Shown: positions 34,038 to 45,924 of the stretch, piece after piece
How positions within the stretch are numbered: the stretch's first letter is position 1
Layout of the letters: each line of letters opens with the position of its first letter
Source of the DNA: Hypoxylon rubiginosum
Lineage: Eukaryota > Ascomycota > Sordariomycetes > Xylariales > Hypoxylaceae
Length of the DNA: 64,000 nucleotides
Direction: 5' to 3'
NCBI GenBank assembly: GCA_902806565.1
Contig: CADCXA010000059.1
Location: 1 to 64,000 of the forward strand
Program-made: the position numbers and the translations under genes
Notes under the pieces: model-generated
What the model was told of the DNA's origin: nothing
What the model saw: the letters and a program-made list of their open reading frames with translations, nothing else
Databases searched by the model: none

Positions 34038-34902
34038 CTACGAGATGGTAGCCTTCTCCTTGGGTAGAGGGGTGAATCTAAGGTATGGCTTGACTTGGCG
34101 GAATTCGGGGAACAGCTCCTTGGCCTGCTCGTTCTTGACGCTGGGGTGAACGATGACATCGTCACCAGGCACCCAATTAATCGGGGTGGTGATCTTGTGC
34201 TTGTCACCAGTCTGAAGAGAGTCGACGATGCGCAGAACCTCGGCCGTGTTGCGGCCGGTGGAAGCCGGGTACGATAGGATAGTTCGGATGGTTTTCTTAG
34301 GGTCGATGACGAAGACGGACCGGATGGTGAAGGCAATGCCCTTCTCGTCCACATTGGTGGTGTCTTGGTAGTCGATCCTAAGCAGCGCGCGCAAGAGTTT
34401 CTGTCAGACCTTATGCCACACGTCTAACACGTCTAAGCTCCTGAGGGTGGATGATGGCGACTTACATGTCGTAGAGGTAGGCAACCTTACGCTCCTTGTC
34501 AGCAATGATGGGGAAGGCGACGTGGCCGCCGGTAACCTCGTCGATATCTTTGATCCAGTTCTCATGGCTGCCGCGGGTGTTGGCGGACAGACCGATTAGC
34601 TTAACACCTCGCTTGGTAAACTCGGGTTCGAGCTTAGCAAAGGCGCCGAGCTCGGTGGTGCAGACCGGGGTGAAGTCTTCGGGGTGGGAGAAAAAGACAA
34701 CCCAGCCGTCGCCGACGAACTCGTGGAAGTCAATGGGGCCCTTGGTTGTCTCGGCTTGGAAGTTGGGGGCCACGGTACCCAGACGAAGCCTAAAGTGGTT
34801 GGTGAGCCAGGTGGCCAATGCGAAAGGAAGCTCAGGTCTTGAGCTAGTATGGAGGCGTTAAGAGAGGGAGGGTACTTACGGTGCAGGTCTCGAGTCAGCC
34901 AT
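34038..34902 (-). CDS. 1-Cys peroxiredoxin (Prx6 type)
   Basis: Three exons (34880-34902, 34466-34789, 34038-34377) encode 228 aa, the normal length for the family. It reduces peroxides with one peroxidatic cysteine, Cys51, in HPEDFTPVCTTELGAF. Other family marks are LRLGTVAPNF, the Arg in SVFVIDPKKTIRTI, and the C-terminal arm INWVPGDDVIVHPSV. Exon 1 codes for only MADSRPAP; the first intron separates it from the catalytic domain, so the in-frame ATG inside that intron (MATWL...) is not the start. There is no mitochondrial targeting peptide, so a cytosolic location is likely. Confidence 0.95.
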
Positions 34903-37900
34903 TGTATTTACGGGTATGAAGCTGGCACAGTGAATAGTTAGAGGGGGTAGAAGAATGTATGAAGATAGGAAGTTGGGGTATCTAAATGAAAAAAAGTGAA
35001 GATGGTTAAAAGGGAGGAAAGGTCCGGGTTGAGGCCCGGCCAGCGGCACGACGTCAAGTATTTAATAGCTACTGTACCTTACTAGCAATCCAGCCGTACG
35101 CCATCAGCTACGGTTCGCGTAGGCAGACAGACGACAGTGCAGGGATAGGGGGGAGGGGGGATAGGGGAGGGGATGGGAAGAGGAGAGCAATGGAAGACGA
35201 TCGATGACCTTGGATCGAAAGTCAACCAATGGCCATGTCCATTTTACGGCTATCGAAACCCAAATCGGAAACTGGCAAACTGTTTTGGTCAATGTCGCAA
35301 TTTATTGACTGTCTTGTGTTTTTTTTTCTTCTTTTTCTTTTCTTGTCGAACACTCGAGGATAGGAGAGGGGGGACTATACCAACTTGCCCCGCGACGCCT
35401 CCCAAGGCCGTACTCGAGAGGCCGCGTCGTCGAAAAGGCAACCCCTCACTAGTCTATTTCTAGAATGGGCGCGGATTGCGTGATGTAGAGCTCTTCTGGT
35501 TGGCTACCAGCTTCTGCTCTTCTCCGCATCATGTCATTCAAGCCCTACGATGATACCATCCCACATCTTCGCACCACTTTGGTCTTAATACCGGCTCTCG
35601 GTCAGCTACCCTCTCAGCCCCCTATCTGTCTATCTCTAGCAACGGATATCGGTCCCGGTACTCAGTATGAGATATACGATTTGACCTCTCTTTCAAGCCA
35701 ATGTACCTGGGTATTCATGAGGGCCAGGCTTGTCCTTGTGTCGTCTCTTCTCAGCTTTAGGTTAAGAGCTCCTTTCGCAACGACGTTGTTGCTCCTACGT
35801 CGATAGGTTCGTATCGTGCCAGAAACTACTCGTCCAACATTTCAGTGTATCTTGCTTGCTTGAGTTTTATTTAGGCCTAGCCTACTCGTATGAAACACTT
35901 TCAAGAATGGCTAATTGGTCCTCTTGGATTCTCAGGCGCTCTCAGGCTGTCGTCAATATCAACCTTCGTATACTCTGGTCACCAGAGGTCCTTTTCCTCA
36001 AGCACCATTGAGTACCTCGGTAGGTTGCAGTAAAGATGGATGCTATAGCTCACGAATATCGTACAGTACCTAGGTATATATAAATCCCCGGAAACCACCA
36101 CGTCCTCTTCAACGAAGCTCAGACGCTCCCGCAGAGTTGAATTTGACCTACTCGTAGCGGCGTTGCATATTCCTAAGACGCGCCACAACAATGGCTGCTG
36201 TGGCAATCTTCTTGTAAACGATTCAAAGGCATCTCATGCGGCATGTCACATTATGTTAGCGACGGGTCATAAGTTTCCACGAAATGTAATGAAGATGGGA
36301 TGAAGTCTATTGTGATATGTTTGCAGCATTTTTCACATAGAACTGAACAGTATAAGCATTTCTTAATTGTTATTTCAGTAGAAGAAAAATTACGAAGCTT
36401 TAAAGCACTTCATAAATCTTAACTACTAATATCTATTACCATCATCAAATTAAATTTGTTCTTCCTTCAGACTCAAACATTTCCAACACAGACCCGTACA
36501 CGGCCTCGCTGTAAGTTAGGTATACGGCAGATACTTTGTATATTCAATACAGTCATCGTAAACTATAAAAGCACGTTGAGATATTTATACTGGGTTACAC
36601 CAATCTGAAGACTACGTTGGCAAATGATATAGGCCCGTGGCTCAGCACATTGGCTTGAGCTATACAACCAGTATTTCATGTATAAAAAACTTCTCTATCT
36701 GAGGGGGCATAGAAAACTCGGCGATGTATTGTTTACACACCTACTACTACCTTATTTGGAGGTAAGTAGATAGTCAATGAGATTAGATCTACCTTCTAAG
36801 CAGCCAAGGAGCAACCTCGTCGGCCTCATAAAAGCCTAAAGGCTGAATCGTGCTAATTTCAAATAACCCACCAAAGATTTATGCCAAGCATATCCTATAT
36901 GCATGTAGTCTAGGTAATTTACGATTCCTGAGCGCTTGCTAAATATAGGTAGGGGGCATACATGTGGATACAATCACCGTTCGGCCGAGACACATAGCTT
37001 ATAGGGGAGTAAGTATATCCTCATAGTCTCCTAATCATTCTCCGGGGAAAGGGGCTGTACGATTGAATCCGACTATTTTACACGATTAACCAAAAGGCAC
37101 CAGACTGCCGAACACCCCTGTGAAGATAATGCCAACCCATTTTTGTTCGAGAAATTGATGCTCCTTTTTGTTTGTCTATCCAAGCTTGATTATTAAAATT
37201 CCGGCGCCTTGGACCTAATACCTGTAAAGTATTAGTAGGCAGCTTTCAAGCAATGGAGCAGACAACAGCTCAGGGGTTAGCTCGAGTCTGTATTGCAAGT
37301 TGAGGAGCCTCCGGACATGGGTCATTATGAAGTTGAGGTACGGCACTGACAATTACTGTCCCGGGTGTTCTAGGTATGTAGTGTTCTGCCATGACACCGT
37401 GACACTCAAGAAAGAGACCTGTCCTAAGCGTCTATACCATGCTCAAGCGTGCAGTCATCGCAGAGGCCGCCGGCGTCCGACTCCTCCTCTCTCACGACGT
37501 CCCTCTGATCGCAATCGCCCGTATCGTCAAACACCTCGCAATCCTCCACTTTGACCTCATCGCTGGTGTACCACTGCGATAAGAGCAGTCAGCTTTGCCG
37601 CTTGTCAGTAGAGTTTCTATGATGCATTTTTCAAGCCATCATATCCACAGGAAACTCTCGATACCCGGACGTGGTATATAGGCTTTCCCGGTGTAATAGG
37701 ATAGGGGGGGGTATGGGTAAGGGTATCTGGAAACGCATACTGCTCCGCACTCCTCGCAATACCACTTCAACATCATGTACCCACACATCGTCGGACGGGT
37801 GCTCACTAGTATTGCCAACGATGAAGAGATGCTAGCCTTCGAGAACGTGAAACCTCGGTCTTATCCCGCTTCCGGGAGTCTCTGAGCTAACTTGGGTCAT

Positions 37901-38598
37901 GTTACTCAAGAAACGCCACAGGCCAGCGGCCCTTGGTTTTGATTTGTGGTGTTTGCATTGATTTGCGAGACGTGGTCGTCCCTAGAAACATCGACTAACC
38001 AACGAAGCTTGGTGAATATCGTCCGACTCTTGCCACGTGTGCGGGCGAGTACGAGTGAGATCAGGCGTTTGGGAAATACTTGACAAATCTTTTCATGGTT
38101 AGGACACACCCAAAAATAAAAAATTTTTATATAAGGCGACAGGTTCATCAATTGGCTGCATATACATGGCGAAAGCACAGGCATCTTCTCGATTCCTAAT
38201 TTATTGGGTGATAATATCGGGACAAGCACGAGTGATTTGATTGGCTCAGAAGTGATCAAGTCTTCTCAGGCTGTACGTCAGGTATCATTTAGAAAATGCA
38301 TCTACCCGAACGAATATTTGCCGCATTGCTGCTTCAAGGTGCTTCCGAAGAACGGGTACAAGCAGCTCTACCTACCCGTTGCAGGATGGAGTGTCGAGGT
38401 TCGGCACCACCGTAGACCCGACACGGAGAATTCCATGCAGGGTCTGTTGTACGTCGTGGTAGGTCAATGCAACAGCTAACGAACTCCTGGCATGAGGAAC
38501 TGCCCCTAGCACCTGCAAATCGGGTACATGTTGCCAGTATGTTAAGTACTTCCATGCAGCATCCATCACAACCGTATCGTTGAAGTACCCGAAGCCGT
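34903..38598. other. Long intergenic region, no supported gene
   Basis: This 3.7-kb stretch lies between the peroxiredoxin and N-myristoyltransferase genes. Short ORFs occur but none has codon continuity, domains or convincing introns. A TACCTAGGTA palindrome lies at 36067-36076, and composition drops to moderately AT-rich around 36250-36700. It may hold a decayed gene or a non-coding transcript, but nothing specific is visible. Confidence 0.55.
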
Positions 38599-40299
38599 TT
38601 AAATTTGTGTCTTTCTGTGCAAGTGTTAGCAATCATTATCTTTCCTATCATATCGAGCACGACAAACCCAATGCCACTCAGCGTTTCGGTGTCCAACCGG
38701 TTTCTCTTATCAACGCCACCGGATATCGGATTTGACCGGTAGTTGAATAGATAATAGTGCAGCTGGCCGTCCCCAGGGCCGAACTTCTGTTCTTCCAAGA
38801 AGAGGCCGTTATCCATGAGGGAAAGTGCGTTGTAGACATCAAATTTGTACTGTTTGCAGAATACCAAAGTATCCGACACGAGAGCGTTGAGGCGAGTCTT
38901 CAAGGCCTCTCTGTCGATAGGGGCGGCAAGTCCCGTCTCGGTAGCATAGTAAAAGAGGTAAGCTGCTTTCACATTGGAGTGTTTGGAGGGGCCAATGACG
39001 GAAGATTCGAGGCAATAGAATGAGACGAAGTCGGTGATTTTCTTATGTTCGTCCTGTTGATCTAATCAGCACACGGAATACAAAAGCGGGCGAACTCGAC
39101 CTACCTCGACGACGTAAGTCCAGACGACCTGCTCTTCCAGAGCGTCCTTCTTGTTGTGTAGCAGCCAATGCTCGACCTCCTGCTTGTTAAACTCGGCAGC
39201 CATGTCATACTTAGCCAAGTACCGAGTAAGAAGATCCTGAACGGCACCGACGTCCTTCTTTTGCATCTCCCTTAGGCCCCTAGTCGAGATTCGATCAGGT
39301 ACGGCATACTTCCTGATCTGGAACTGGGGCTTGCTGTTCGGCGGCAAGGGGCTGAATCCGACCTCGTACAGCTTTTGCCAATTGATAGCCCGATGGTAAT
39401 ATCGACATGTGCTCACAGGTCTTGGGAGAACTATGCCCCCGGTGTAGATGGCCTGGAAAACTCCCTCCAAGTTGCACAAGCGCGTAATCTCCTTTATCAG
39501 GACTGGCGCCAATCGCTTGGAACGAAGCTTCTTGTGTATACAAAGAAAGTTGACTTCGGAGGCGTGAAGGACCTTGTCCCGAATGCGCAGCTCGACGGGT
39601 ATAGCAGCGATGAAGCCAACGAGTTTTCTGGACTGCGTAGCTCGAACTCCTCGATGCCACTCCTTTTTCCACCCAGGTGGCATCATAGCCCTGAGCGCGG
39701 ATTGGTCAGTATCATATATTTGAGATAGGAATGGGAGAGGAGGTGGCAACCTACCATTTTAGAATACTACTCGAATAGTTGAAACGGAACATGGCTTCGT
39801 CATCCTCAACATAGTGGCCGTTCAGCAGTTCCCACACCTCCTTGAGCTGGTTATCGTCGAGCAAGTCGATGGTGGACCACTCGAAGCCACCCAACAGAGG
39901 CGAGGGCTCCTTGGGAATCTCGTCAACGGTCTGAGTCTTGATGGGACCCTCCTCAACAGGCTTGCCGGGATCGTCGTCTTCTCCAAACCTGGGAACGGGT
40001 TGGGTTTGCCAAAACTTGTAGGCGCCCATGTCCTTGACGTTCTTGCCGCTGGAAGCCAGTCCGGTCATGATGTCCTGGAGATTCAGGCGCCGGATGGCCT
40101 CGGAGATAGCATTTGGATCGTCATTGCTCCCGCTGCCAAGTTCGTTCGCGAGGGCGGGATTTAGGTCGAGGAGCTGGGATACCTGTTCCTTGGAGAGGCC
40201 ATCGATAGCTCTGTGCAGCTTCTTGGCGGCCTTCTCCTTCTCCTTCTCCTTATCTTTCTCTTTTCCTTTACTCTTGACCGGCTTTGATTCTTCCGACAT
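38599..40299 (-). CDS. nmt1: Glycylpeptide N-tetradecanoyltransferase (N-myristoyltransferase), 3' end abnormal
   Basis: Exons 39755-40299, 39105-39690 and 39053 downward encode about 510 aa up to the usual end. The enzyme moves myristate from myristoyl-CoA to N-terminal glycine of target proteins in the cytosol. A Lys-rich N-terminus ([13 protein letters not shown]) is the usual ribosome-binding tail. Core motifs include [75 protein letters not shown] and [16 protein letters not shown]. The normal protein stops right after a sequence like GIGFVVL (38655), whose terminal carboxylate is catalytic. Here GAT follows and the frame stays open to 38334. The end given uses a good 53-nt intron (branch GCTAAC) that would yield GIGKTQI and stop at 38599. 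The true end is uncertain. Confidence 0.93.
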
Positions 40300-41015
40300 G
40301 GTTGGCGCAACAGGTAGGGTAAACTCGCAGTCTCCGTAGGTAAGAAATGGTAGGGTAAGGTAAGGTAAGGTACCTTAGGTATGTATGTAGGTAAGGTGAG
40401 AAAGGTCAAGTACAAGTATTGGAGGGGTTTGGTCAAACCTGCAGACCTGGGCGTCAAGGGAAGCTATCGATTGATTTGATCTGTGACAGGGCTGCAGCGC
40501 GGGGCAAAGCGGCGGGTCAGGCGAGTGGAGAGAGATTCCTAACCCCTTTAAATGACTACATGTCTTATTCGTTATATATATTATATGTATCCAAAGCATA
40601 CATGTACTTAGCGTTAGAAGGCTAGGTGTATAATGCACCTTGAATAGAAGAGATGGACAGATTCATATTAGGTAGAGAATGAGGTTTCGTCTCATCTTGG
40701 ATACTCTATATTCATTAACCTAGGAAACTCAGGTATTAAGGAGGCTTTGGATTATTAGGCCTCGCATCCATGGGTTGACTACCCAGGCAGGTAGCTTTGC
40801 CCGCCTACGAAGAACCTATACCTATCAGTGTCTAGTCTCTATTTCTTCAAAGATTCGATAATCCTACGAGTTTCTCGATACGGCTGGAAGACTAACTAGC
40901 ATCTAGTCCAAACGATCTCATAACCGCAAGTGAGACTGCTGCGGACATCATCACCTCGTTATGTCCTGCATGATATATTAGTACTGTCTCCGACTATCGT
41001 TTCTTTGGCGAGATG
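40300..41015. other. Intergenic region between NMT start and ABHD12-like stop
   Basis: It contains GGTAAGGTAAGGTA-type short repeats at 40345-40380, just upstream of the N-myristoyltransferase start. No ORF is supported. Confidence 0.6.
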
Positions 41016-42402
41016 CTACCTACCGCCGTATGGCACCAACTCTTCTCGGATCACTATATCTGGGTCACCGGTAGCGGTTGCTATGAACGTTCCGTCGTCT
41101 CTTCGTAAAGTTCGTAATTCTTTCCAGGATGAGAAACTGTCGTCATCTAAGTCTTCATGAATAATGGCACTGGCTGCGGACTTGAACAGCGCATCGCTCT
41201 CGTGGCACGGTATCTCCAAGTCGTTTTTGGCGTGGATAAAAGTAAGCCGTAGCCTTGTCTGCGTCAGGCTTACAACATGCGCGAGCCGGTCTGCAGACTT
41301 CCACTTATCCACGATAAAGCTTTGGAAGAAGCGGAGGAGCGGGGGGATTAGACGCAGCGGCGAAAGAACCGGGATGAAACCAGCAGCCGCATAAGACGAG
41401 AGCAGGGTGGGTAGGCTCGAGAAGCCGGCGATGAGGATCACGCCTGCGAATTCAACACCTTGTAAAGCGAAGTGCTCCGCAACGGCGCTTGTGACCGCAG
41501 TTCCGAGGCTCTGGCCCATGATGATAATTCGGCTGGCTGGAATGCCTGCTACATGCATTGCCCAGTCCACGGCGGCTGCGCCATCGTGGAGAAGCCCCGT
41601 CTCGGAGGGCGTTCCTGTCGACTTACCAAATCCCCGGTAGTCAATGGCTAGGACGTGATAGCAGGAAGAATCAGTCAACGTGTGGTAGCTCTCAGACCGG
41701 AACCCCTGAGCGATGTGACCGGCATTCTGTTGCGCTGCGCGATTAGTAGGCCTGGTCGGGGCTGACGGTCTCTCGGGTCTAATCTCACCCCGTGGACTAC
41801 AGACCGTTAGCCAATGCCTTCGAAAGTGGGGAGATAGGTGCAGCTCCCGCATGTTTCTCACAGTAAATCACAAGTCGGGCTTCAGGGTCATCTTTCAATA
41901 GCTTGAAGGATGCCGTCTTGGTAATGTCGTCGGAGAAGCCGGGTTGCTGAGCCTGGAGCTTGTCTTCGTGCCTTACATAAGTTGGAAGTGGTAGAATGTG
42001 CCATGCATAGATGGTTTCTTCGTCGACGGTAGTTAGGGAGAAAGGAGTCACTTGGTTTCCTTGGTGTTGACCAGATCAGTCAGTGCTACTCTTATCTTCT
42101 TTCTTCTAAGGCGTAGTGAGGACGAACTGGCAAAGCCCCAATATTCCGGCTTATTGAGGTTGTGCCAGAATAATGTATTGATTCGATGGGCGTATAAGAA
42201 GCTAGTTTTTTATATAAAATTAATTATTAGTATATAATAGTTGTTTTATATGAGGGTTTGTGAATTGAAATTCGAAGACTTACTGTCGCTGGAAGAATGG
42301 AAAGGCACCTAGTAATATGAAAGTGATATAAAGACCAATTGGGACACCTAGGCTAACACCTAAGGGGATAGCCCACTGAGAAGGTCGTGTTGATATTGCC
42401 AT
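41016..42402 (-). CDS. ABHD12-like serine hydrolase (monoacylglycerol lipase type) with an 8-nt micro-exon
   Basis: Five exons (42284-42402, 42128-42201, 41862-42059, 41789-41796, 41016-41726) give 1,110 nt, 369 aa. The N-terminus has one membrane helix (IPLGVSLGVPIGLYITFILL), then HFLYAHRINTLFWHNLN and NQVTPFSLTTVDEETIYAWH, typical of fungal ABHD12-type lipases. The oxyanion motif HGNAGH is assembled from micro-exon 4 (TCCACGGG, 8 nt) and exon 5. The nucleophile elbow is IIMGQSLGTA, the acid is in HAKNDLEIP, and a C-terminal histidine is probably in IHEDLDDDSF. Both introns around the micro-exon have clear donors (GTGAGA) and branch points (GCTAAC, TACTAATC). The ATG at 42402 was chosen because the upstream in-frame extension is only basic low-complexity sequence. 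Probable ER or other endomembrane location. Confidence 0.88.
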
Positions 42403-42603
42403 TCTCTCCCCCTTTTCCCTTTTTTCCCTTCTCTTCTTCTTCCTGTTTGCTCGAGTTTTAGGAGAGTGCTCGAGTTTTAGGAGAGTTCTTGTGTCGGTGG
42501 TCAAACTCTAGTCCCGATTAGGAAGGTGGAGAATACGCATTCCAAATTAGGACAGGCTTATATAAGCAGTAGGTCGGGACCGGCTTTGCCAGGTCTGAGT
42601 GCC

Positions 42604-42656
42604 AGGTTTAGATTCCAGGTTTGGATTCCAGATTTGGATTCCAGATTTGGATTTGG
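42604..42656. repeat. 13-bp tandem repeat (GGTTTGGATTCCA)
   Basis: About four units with single-base variants lie inside the putative inverted-repeat element. Confidence 0.8.
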
Positions 42657-42833
42657 GGCTTGCTTACCTAACCAAGCTTACCTAACCAGGTATGGATCGC
42701 CCATACTTTTAAATGCCAGGTTTAGAATGCCAAGTTTGGTAATTTATATAAGCAGGCGCGCATAGGCTACTACGTAAAAGCTATATACACAACCACACCT
42801 TTATTTTACACATATATACACATATAAAACGTC

Positions 42834-42857
42834 ACACAACGCGAAGGGGCGTTGTGT
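42834..42857. repeat. Hairpin with 9-bp arms
   Basis: ACACAACGC and GCGTTGTGT form a perfect stem around a 6-nt loop, GAAGGG. It lies 5 bp before the larger GC-rich palindrome. Confidence 0.8.
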
Positions 42858-42862
42858 AACAA

Positions 42863-42920
42863 GTGCGTATTTTTGCGGCGGCGGCGGCGGCGAAGCCGCC
42901 GCTGCCGCAAAAATACGCAC
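42863..42920. repeat. Large GC-rich palindrome with 17-bp perfect outer arms
   Basis: GTGCGTATTTTTGCGGC (42863-42879) pairs perfectly with 42904-42920. The inside is (GGC)n followed by GAA and GCCGCCGCT, so pairing can continue almost to the tip. The predicted hairpin is very stable. Confidence 0.92.
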
Positions 42921-43682
42921 AAGGAGCCGGCGGCCCTAAGCGCAACAACCGGCTATGGCTTTAGGTATAACTTTGGGTGTGGCTTTGGGTGTGGCTTTGG
43001 GGATAGGGGGGGATAGGGGGATAGCCAATCAGAGCTCCTAAAACTTGAGCTTTTGTGTTCACCCAGAGGGAGGGGGGGACATCGGTTTTATCAATTGTTT
43101 GTAAGATAGAAGTACCTAATGTAGTATATAGAAATAGAAATAGAAACAGAAGTACATAAGGTAAGATGATCTGCGTGCATGTGCATGTGCTTGGAGGTTA
43201 TAGGAGGTATATGTATTTAAAAATAGGGGTATTGATTTAAACGTTAGAGATATTGATCTAAACGCTATGCATGATTAAGCTAGGTACCTCCCGCCGCGAC
43301 CCCTACCTTTGATCCGCCGTCTCCATTTACTGATCTACTGTGGTACTAAACACAAACTTCCACTTCTTGTCTTATTGTCATCAACAAAAAGCCAACGGAT
43401 AAACGTTATCCAATTTACAATCACAAATTTTACTACTAATCACCTGGGCACAGTGGTCGCTTGTCGGATACCTTACCTACTATTCAAACGTATCCCATTA
43501 CCATATGAGCCTACCTCCGTTATTTTACCTGACCTTTGCGTATTCCCGTTATCGCAGTCATTCTAGATGATCGTCACTATTATCGATATGCTCTAGCATT
43601 TCTGAACGCCCAAGTAATGTGAACAAGCCATCTACCGCCTACCCACCGAGCTCGAGTCTTGTTGCACAACCCATCTCGTTAG

Positions 43683-45924
43683 ATGGAGAGAAAGCGAAAG
43701 CTGCCCGCGCGGGCAGCTGCAAGAGTCGACCAGGCTTCCAAGAAGCGCGCCTCAACTTCGACACCGCCCGAGCGATCTGTCACCCCAGCACCCGCCCAAG
43801 CACCAACTCCCGGCCCGGCTGAGACTGGCCCCGAAGAAGCACCTCTGCCAAAGTCTATCCAAGCTGGTAATCCCCTGCCAACTGTTGAGCACCCGCAGTC
43901 CGATGATCTGTCCAGCAAGGACTTCCAGTCCATCCAAGAGAGGTAGATATATCGCTAAGAAATACTAGCTATGCTATTATCTAACTGCTGTTAGTGGTGT
44001 CTTGGCCGAATCGCTCTTGAGGTCGCGTCAAAAATGGATTCACGAGGGTGTATTTGAGAAGTACTGGTCGAAGCCTACGAAGCGAAAAGGTGTCGTCAAG
44101 GAAGATCCCAACAATCCGCCCAAGGATAGTATGTCAAAGATTGGCCAAGTCACAATCACTGTCGAGCCTCATGTTCTCGAGGCCACCATGTACGCCGTCA
44201 AAGATCCGAGACCTGTGCCTACTACCAACTCCACCTTCCGACCTATCCTGCAGTATGGGCCTCCGAATGGCGTCATGCCTCCTCCCCCTAAACCTGCTAC
44301 GCCTTCTACTCCTACCGCACCCTCGGTCTCGCCTTCACAGGCGCCGCTCCAACCACCGGCGGCGGCCCCCCAACCGCCGACGCAACCCCAGGTCCAACCT
44401 CCACCTTCTCAATCTCAACCTCAACCTCAACCACAACTGCAGACACAACAAGCAGACTTACAGCGGCCACCCTCATCTGTCGCTATATCTAACAAGCCAC
44501 TAACCACGCCACGAGGTCTAGAATCAGTTCTTGCCGCTCCCCAGCACCCATCAGCACCCCCTCTCGCCGCAGGCTCGTCACAATCACCGCATCCAGCAAA
44601 AGGACCTCCCCAATCAGGCGTGGGTACCCACAGACCACTGCACGCACCAAGTCCCACACCAACCACGGCTGGCCCCGGACCGGCAGTACCCTCGGGGGCC
44701 AAACCGTCAACGCCCGCCACGAAGTCAGCAACACCGACGGCGCCCGGCGCTGATCCCATTATAGTCACCCTAGCGGAGAAAGCATCGGAAGATCCTCAGC
44801 TCCGTGATCTCATGAAGCGCGTAGCTATTGGTGACGCCGCGCCTCATGAATTGGCACATTTTCAAAAGATTATTGATCAGATAACGGCCGACTACAAGAG
44901 AAAAGGAGGCCAGCAGGGTCCATCAGCAGATCGCCTTATTGTGGATGGGAGGACAGTAAAGTATTTTGCGGACGAGGTACGAACCATTCTCGATATTGTT
45001 CTTACTTCCAATCTACACCAGAGATCAAGCGACTTGAGACCACCGCCGGGAGGTGATCCACTGGTGTTCCTCCTTCTGAAGAAGGCTTTGGACGACGCAA
45101 GTACGCGAGACATAATCCGCAGGGTAGCCGAGGGCAAGACTAAGTTTACGGATACGACCGACTTGAAGGCAACTCTTGACAAGCTCAAAGACCTTGTAGT
45201 GAAGGAGACCCAGAAGCCGCATCAGGTGACATCGGGTCCTTCCCAAGCAACATCTGCCAACGGGTCAGAGAGTCCTGCGGTGCCTAATAGTGCCACATCG
45301 AGAAAATCGTCACTAGCAGCACCCGGGCAGCCTGTTCACACGGCCACGTCGCAGCAAGCCCTACGCTCGAAAGGGCCGCCACCCTCTACCAAGCCTGACA
45401 TTTCAGCAGTCGTGCTTGAGTTCGCTGGCGGTACGGGAGATCGGTACCTATTTCCCAAGTACAGCATTCTCGAATATGTTAACCCTACCCAAGTTATCGC
45501 GTCGTTCCTTATCGTGCGCAAGGGAAGCAAGTTGGAATACGGGGGAGATCCGGCGTTGGATTATTACCAACCCGTGACAATGCGCATATATGCACATTCG
45601 GGCAAACACCTCGAGAGCCTGGCGAGGATCGTAGCTCCTCAAGATGACGTGCGACGTTACATGGACGATGTCATGGACAACATGACGCGAGCTGAGTATG
45701 TCCTCCTAGCGATGCGCCTACCGAAAGCAGACAAGGAGGATCAAGGTGACGAAGGCAAGGATGGCACCAACACGCCGAAAGCAGATTCCATGCATGAGAC
45801 TCAGCAGTCGGGGGTTTTGTGGACAAGCAAGGCGTATCCTGGGGCAACTCCCCCGCAGAAAGCTCTTTCAAGACAACTGAGCGAGGACGAGCAGTATCAG
45901 AGCTTCATCACCACTGTTAGTTAG
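43683..45924 (+). CDS. swc3: SWR1-complex subunit 3-like protein
   Basis: Two exons (43683-43942, 43995-45924) encode 729 aa. SWC3 belongs to the SWR1 complex that places histone variant H2A.Z into nucleosomes. The N-terminus is basic (MERKRKLPARAAARVDQASK) like a nuclear localisation signal. The conserved segment follows the intron: LLRSRQKWIHEGVFEKYWSK, then ITVEPHVLEATMYAVKDPR. A Pro/Gln-rich disordered stretch (about 180-340) precedes helical regions with DPLVFLLLKKALDDASTRD and PDISAVVLEFAGGTGDRYLFPKYSILE. The intron junction (AG|T) rebuilds a continuous helix. Assignment to SWC3 is from recognition of the WIHEGVFEKYW region; another chromatin subunit is possible. It is divergent from the ABHD12-like gene. 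Confidence 0.75.

Larger units (their letters stand above)
42449..43050. mobile_element. Putative non-autonomous element with terminal inverted repeats
   Basis: GCTCGAGTTTTAGGAG at 42449-42464, repeated at 42468-42483, pairs with CTCCTAAAACTTGAGC at 43035-43050 as a 16-bp inverted repeat with one mismatch. The ~600 bp between are non-coding and contain a 13-bp tandem repeat, two hairpins and T/G-rich repeats. The structure fits a MITE or other non-autonomous DNA element inserted in a promoter region. No target-site duplication is clear and no second copy exists in the window, so the class is open. Confidence 0.45.
42403..43682. other. Divergent intergenic region carrying an inverted-repeat element
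   Basis: The region lies between the divergent ABHD12-like and SWC3-like genes. Most of it is the putative element at 42449-43050. The rest (43051-43682) is the SWC3 upstream region with AGAAATAGAAATAGAAA and GTGCATGTGCATGTGC short repeats. No ORF is supported. Confidence 0.6.

Noticed and set aside
34462..34818. Alternative start of the peroxiredoxin (MATWLTNHFRL...)
   Set aside because: That ATG lies inside intron 1; the upstream exon MADSRPAP joins in frame and matches the family N-terminus.
38372..38632. Separate gene downstream of N-myristoyltransferase
   Set aside because: The 86-aa frame has no recognised domain, overlaps the disputed end of the transferase, and is probably 3' flanking sequence.
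44427..44768. ORFs opposite the SWC3-like gene
   Set aside because: They mirror the Pro/Gln-rich coding region and have no feature of their own.
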